From Thioalkalivibrio nitratireducens DSM 14787 (GTDB taxonomy: Bacteria > Pseudomonadota > Gammaproteobacteria > Ectothiorhodospirales > Ectothiorhodospiraceae), in the NCBI RefSeq assembly GCF_000321415.2, contig NC_019902.2, positions 930,001 through 994,000 of the forward strand: a DNA stretch of 64,000 nucleotides. Direction: 5' to 3'. Numbering within the stretch: position 1 is the first letter of the stretch; each line of letters starts with the position of its first letter. The notes under the pieces are model-generated. The model was not told the DNA's origin. It ran no database searches and saw nothing but the letters and a program-made list of their open reading frames with translations. A program made the position numbers and the translations under genes. Shown here piece after piece: positions 61,954 through 64,000 of the stretch.

Positions 61954-62313
61954 ATGGCGTACGGCAATCATCGTGGGTGGGTCCGCATCCTCCGGGCTTT
62001 CGGCTACTCCTGGAACGGCCTTCGCTCGGCGTTCCGCCACGAAGAGGCGTTCCGGCAGGAACTGCTGCTGTGTCTGGTGCTGGTCCCGGCGGCCTTTCTG
62101 CTGACCGATGTCGGTGTGGAGCGCGCGCTGCTGCTCGGCAGCCTGATCCTGATCCTGATCGTGGAACTGCTCAACTCGGGGATCGAGGCGGCGATCGATC
62201 GTTTCGGGGGCGAACTGCACGCGCTTTCCGCAAGAGCCAAGGACATGGGTTCCGCCGCGGTGTTGCTCAGTTTCGTGAATGCGGTGGTCGTCTGGTTGCT
62301 CGTCGTGTTGTAA
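61954..62313 (+). CDS. dgkA: Diacylglycerol kinase
   Basis: 119 residues, three membrane helices. The catalytic and lipid-binding segment is NGLRSAFRHEEAFRQE and LIVELLNSGIEAAIDRFGGELHALSARAKDMGSAAV. It phosphorylates diacylglycerol in the inner membrane, recycling lipid from periplasmic glucan synthesis. The frame is open upstream into gcvPB but the family starts at this ATG, preceded by AGGGGACGGAA. Confidence 0.94.
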   Translation: MAYGNHRGWVRILRAFGYSWNGLRSAFRHEEAFRQELLLCLVLVPAAFLLTDVGVERALLLGSLILILIVELLNSGIEAAIDRFGGELHALSARAKDMGSAAVLLSFVNAVVVWLLVVL

Positions 62314-62370
62314 CAGAGACAAGGCGCAGCGCGTTCCGCGGTGGTGAACGCTAAGGATCCCTTCGGCAGG

Positions 62371-62390
62371 TTGTGCCGCAGGCACGACAA
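62371..62390. repeat. Small hairpin repeat, copy B
   Basis: TTGTGCC-GCA-GGCAC, a variant of the hairpin at 48276-48294. It lies between the convergent dgkA and znuA genes, again in the space where two transcripts end. Confidence 0.45.
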
Positions 62391-62504
62391 CGCGGCGGTC
62401 GGGAAAGGCCCGACGTCCCCGGGGCAGCCTCGATGGCCGGGCCGCCCCGGCCCCGGGTGTCGTGCCTCCTGCCCAGCGTCGGCCCGGCCTACGCCGCTTC
62501 CGGC

Positions 62505-63746
62505 TCAGGAGGCAGGGGCTTCGAGGCAGCGGCTCATGTCGTCCCCGAGCTGGCGCATCAACTGGAACCAGGCGTCCGGACCCGGCTCGAGCGTGCTCCC
62601 CAGTGGATCGAGTTCACCGAGGCGCGTGGGGCGGCCCTCGACCAGCATGCGTGCCAGCGCCGGTCGGAACTGTGGCTCGGTGAACAGGCAGACGACGTCA
62701 TCTTCGGCGATCCGGTTCTGCAGTTCCTGGACCCTGCGAGCCCCGGGCGACTGCGCCGGATCCAGGGTGATCGATCCGGCCGCGCGGAGTCCATAGTGGT
62801 GTTCGAAGTACTGGTAGGCATCGTGGAACACGATGAATGCCCGGTCACGGGCGGGCTCGAGCTGTGCGCGCAGGTCCGAATCCAGCGCGTCGATCCGGTC
62901 CAGCAGGCGGTCGCGGTTGCGTTCGAAGGCCTGTGCATTGGCCGGATCCCAGGTCGCCAGTTCACGGGCCAGGCCGATCGCGATCCGTCGGACGTTCTCC
63001 GGTGACAGCCAGACATGCGCATCCATTTCCCCGTGCCCATGGTCGTGGTGCCCATGGTCATGGTGCCCATGGTCGTGGTGCTCATGGTCGTGGTGCTCAT
63101 GGTCGTGGTGCCCATGGTCGTGGTGCTCATGGTCGTGGTGCTCATGGTCGTGGTGCTCATGGTCGTGGTGCTCATGGTCGTGGTGCTCATGGTCGTGGTG
63201 CTCATGGTCGTGGTGCTCATGGTCGTGGTGCCCATGGTCGTGGTGCCCATGGTCGTGGTGCCCATGGTCGTGGTGCCCATGGTCGTGGTGCTCATGGTCG
63301 TGGTGCTCATGGTCGTGGTGCCCATGGTCGTGGTGCCCATGGTCGTGGTGCCCATGGTCGTGTGCGTGTGCCTCCCAGACCCCGCCTTCGCGGGTGGGCA
63401 GCAACGCGAGCTCCAGATCCTCCATCAGGGTGATCACCTTGCGCCCTTCGCGCGGTCCGGCGAGCGCACGTTCGAGGAAGGTCTCGAGGTCGGGACCGAC
63501 CCAGACCACCAGGTCCGCGTTCTGCAGCCTCCGTGCCTCTGACGGGCGCATGGCATAGCCGTGCGGCGAGGCGGTTGCCGGCATCAGCAGCTCAGAGTCG
63601 TGCACACCGTCGACGAGTGCCTCGACCAGACTGTGTACCGGTAGAATGGATGCAACTACGGTCCGTGTCTCGGCCTGAACTGTCGATGTGGCCAGCGCGA
63701 TTGCGAACACGATGGCCCCGATTCCCGGGAGTTTGCCGATTTGCAT
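62505..63746 (-). CDS. znuA: Zinc ABC transporter substrate-binding protein, ZnuA-like
   Basis: About 413 residues. The signal peptide ([20 protein letters not shown]) is followed by the cluster A-I fold: [56 protein letters not shown] (first His ligand), [15 protein letters not shown] (second His) and [17 protein letters not shown] (third). The loop between the first two ligands is enlarged to about 110 residues of [10 protein letters not shown] repeats. Ordinary ZnuA proteins have 20-40 residues of such sequence. The ATG at 63746 begins the signal peptide. It is divergent from the znuC-like gene. Confidence 0.92.
   Translation of the reverse strand: MQIGKLPGIGAIVFAIALATSTVQAETRTVVASILPVHSLVEALVDGVHDSELLMPATASPHGYAMRPSEARRLQNADLVVWVGPDLETFLERALAGPREGRKVITLMEDLELALLPTREGGVWEAHAHDHGHHDHGHHDHGHHDHEHHDHEHHDHGHHDHGHHDHGHHDHGHHDHEHHDHEHHDHEHHDHEHHDHEHHDHEHHDHEHHDHGHHDHEHHDHEHHDHGHHDHGHHDHGHGEMDAHVWLSPENVRRIAIGLARELATWDPANAQAFERNRDRLLDRIDALDSDLRAQLEPARDRAFIVFHDAYQYFEHHYGLRAAGSITLDPAQSPGARRVQELQNRIAEDDVVCLFTEPQFRPALARMLVEGRPTRLGELDPLGSTLEPGPDAWFQLMRQLGDDMSRCLEAPAS
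63042..63362. repeat. 15-bp coding minisatellite in znuA
   Basis: About 21 uninterrupted copies of a 15-base unit (plus-strand CATGGTCGTGGTGCC or CATGGTCGTGGTGCT) encode His-His-Asp-His-(Gly/Glu) on the minus strand. The copies differ mostly at one base that switches Gly and Glu. Such regular DNA should vary in copy number by replication slippage. Long open frames on the plus strand through this stretch are artefacts of the periodicity. Confidence 0.95.
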
Positions 63747-63808
63747 GCTGTAGGGTCTCCATCGATGGGGTTGTGGGAAGGTGCACGCCGACCCGCGACG
63801 GCGCACAG

Positions 63809-63831
63809 AAAACGTTATACTATATCAATAT
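63809..63831. promoter_or_regulatory. Zur-box-like operator between znuA and the znuC-like gene
   Basis: GTTATACTATATC (63814-63826) with flanking A-rich left arm matches the gammaproteobacterial Zur consensus core GTTATAnTATAAC at all but one position. It also provides -10-like sequences on both strands. It ends three bases before the ATG of the ATPase gene, so operator, promoter and start codon nearly coincide. Confidence 0.7.
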
Positions 63832-64000
63832 GAGCCAGGCTAGCCGGTACGCGCGAACGGGACCGATTTCCGAGGGCACCCCTCTGATCGAAGGCGTCGC
63901 GCTCAGCTTGGAACGCACAGGTCGATCCATTCTGGACCACGTCTCCCTGACCGTCCGCAGCGGCGAGGTGGTGGTGGTGATCGGTCCCAATGGCGCGGGC
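63830..64000 (+). CDS. znuC: Start of a zinc ABC transporter ATPase (ZnuC-like), cut by the window end
   Basis: 57 residues visible. LIEGVALSLERTGRSILDHVSLTVRSGEVVVVIGPNGAG ends inside the Walker A motif of an ABC ATPase. Divergence from znuA and the shared Zur-like box identify it as the zinc uptake ATPase. No ribosome site can exist between the operator and the ATG, suggesting a leaderless mRNA. The remainder lies beyond the window. Confidence 0.85.
   Translation, partial: MSQASRYARTGPISEGTPLIEGVALSLERTGRSILDHVSLTVRSGEVVVVIGPNGAG

Noticed and set aside
63015-63542. Plus-strand open frames of Val/Met or Trp/Ser repeats
   Set aside because: Artefact of the 15-bp repeat of znuA read on the wrong strand and frame.

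Overview
The window is a 64 kb piece of a high-GC chromosome, most likely from a sulfur-metabolising gammaproteobacterium of the Chromatiales/Ectothiorhodospiraceae kind. This rests on gene order and families, not on a search. The block TIGR02449-type gene / zapA / 6S RNA / fau, divergent from UPF0149 / pepP / ubiH / ubiI, is a gammaproteobacterial signature. A DsrE2-type sulfur carrier and many c-di-GMP and metal-handling genes fit the lifestyle.

Layout. 0-10 kb: an EamA exporter, a decayed RibD-type reductase, a two-gene pair related to 2-hydroxyacyl-CoA dehydratase and its activase, a DUF1015 protein, an outer-membrane barrel and an Ap4A phosphorylase-like protein. 10-18.6 kb: a HAMP-GAF sensor; a dead GGDEF fragment interrupted by a MITE; an ABM / B12-binding / diguanylate cyclase operon whose B12 protein has the W-x9-EH signature of cobalamin photoreceptors; an AraC regulator divergent from a cupredoxin-like protein and DsrE2; a lipoprotein. 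18.6-24.1 kb: a copper-RiPP (HvfA/bufferin) operon with precursor, DUF692, DUF2063 and DoxX partners, beside another DoxX-like protein, a thioredoxin and a His-rich lipoprotein. 24.4-33 kb: a tightly overlapping beta-oxidation operon (fadE, thiolase, fadB-type, acyl-CoA ligase) followed by a YiiX-like hydrolase. 33-35.4 kb: rpiA and ilvA.

35.8-46.2 kb is a type I restriction-modification island. hsdM, a small unknown gene, hsdS and a GIY-YIG/DUF4357 gene come first. An orphan BrnA-like antitoxin and a HigB/HigA-ImmA module then separate hsdS from hsdR. A second MITE copy lies inside the island. 46-51.4 kb holds a CMD/AhpD-like protein, a PAS histidine kinase, a GST, an EVE protein, fau, 6S RNA, zapA and a zapB-like gene. 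51.7-56.3 kb is the UPF0149-pepP-ubiH-ubiI operon headed by an unknown gene. 56.3-57.0 kb contains a cluster of DnaA-box-like sites, then a tandem glycine riboswitch with its terminator, which controls gcvT-gcvH-gcvPA-gcvPB (57.0-61.8 kb). dgkA and a divergent zinc-uptake pair (znuA with a very expanded His repeat, and the start of a znuC-like ATPase) close the window.

The least ordinary items are: a two-copy MITE family with perfect 8-bp target duplications; the hairpin array between the RiPP precursor and its maturases; the putative light- or B12-gated c-di-GMP operon; the split dehydratase/activase pair; 6S RNA overlapping the fau reading frame; and the Zur-like box abutting the znuC start codon.
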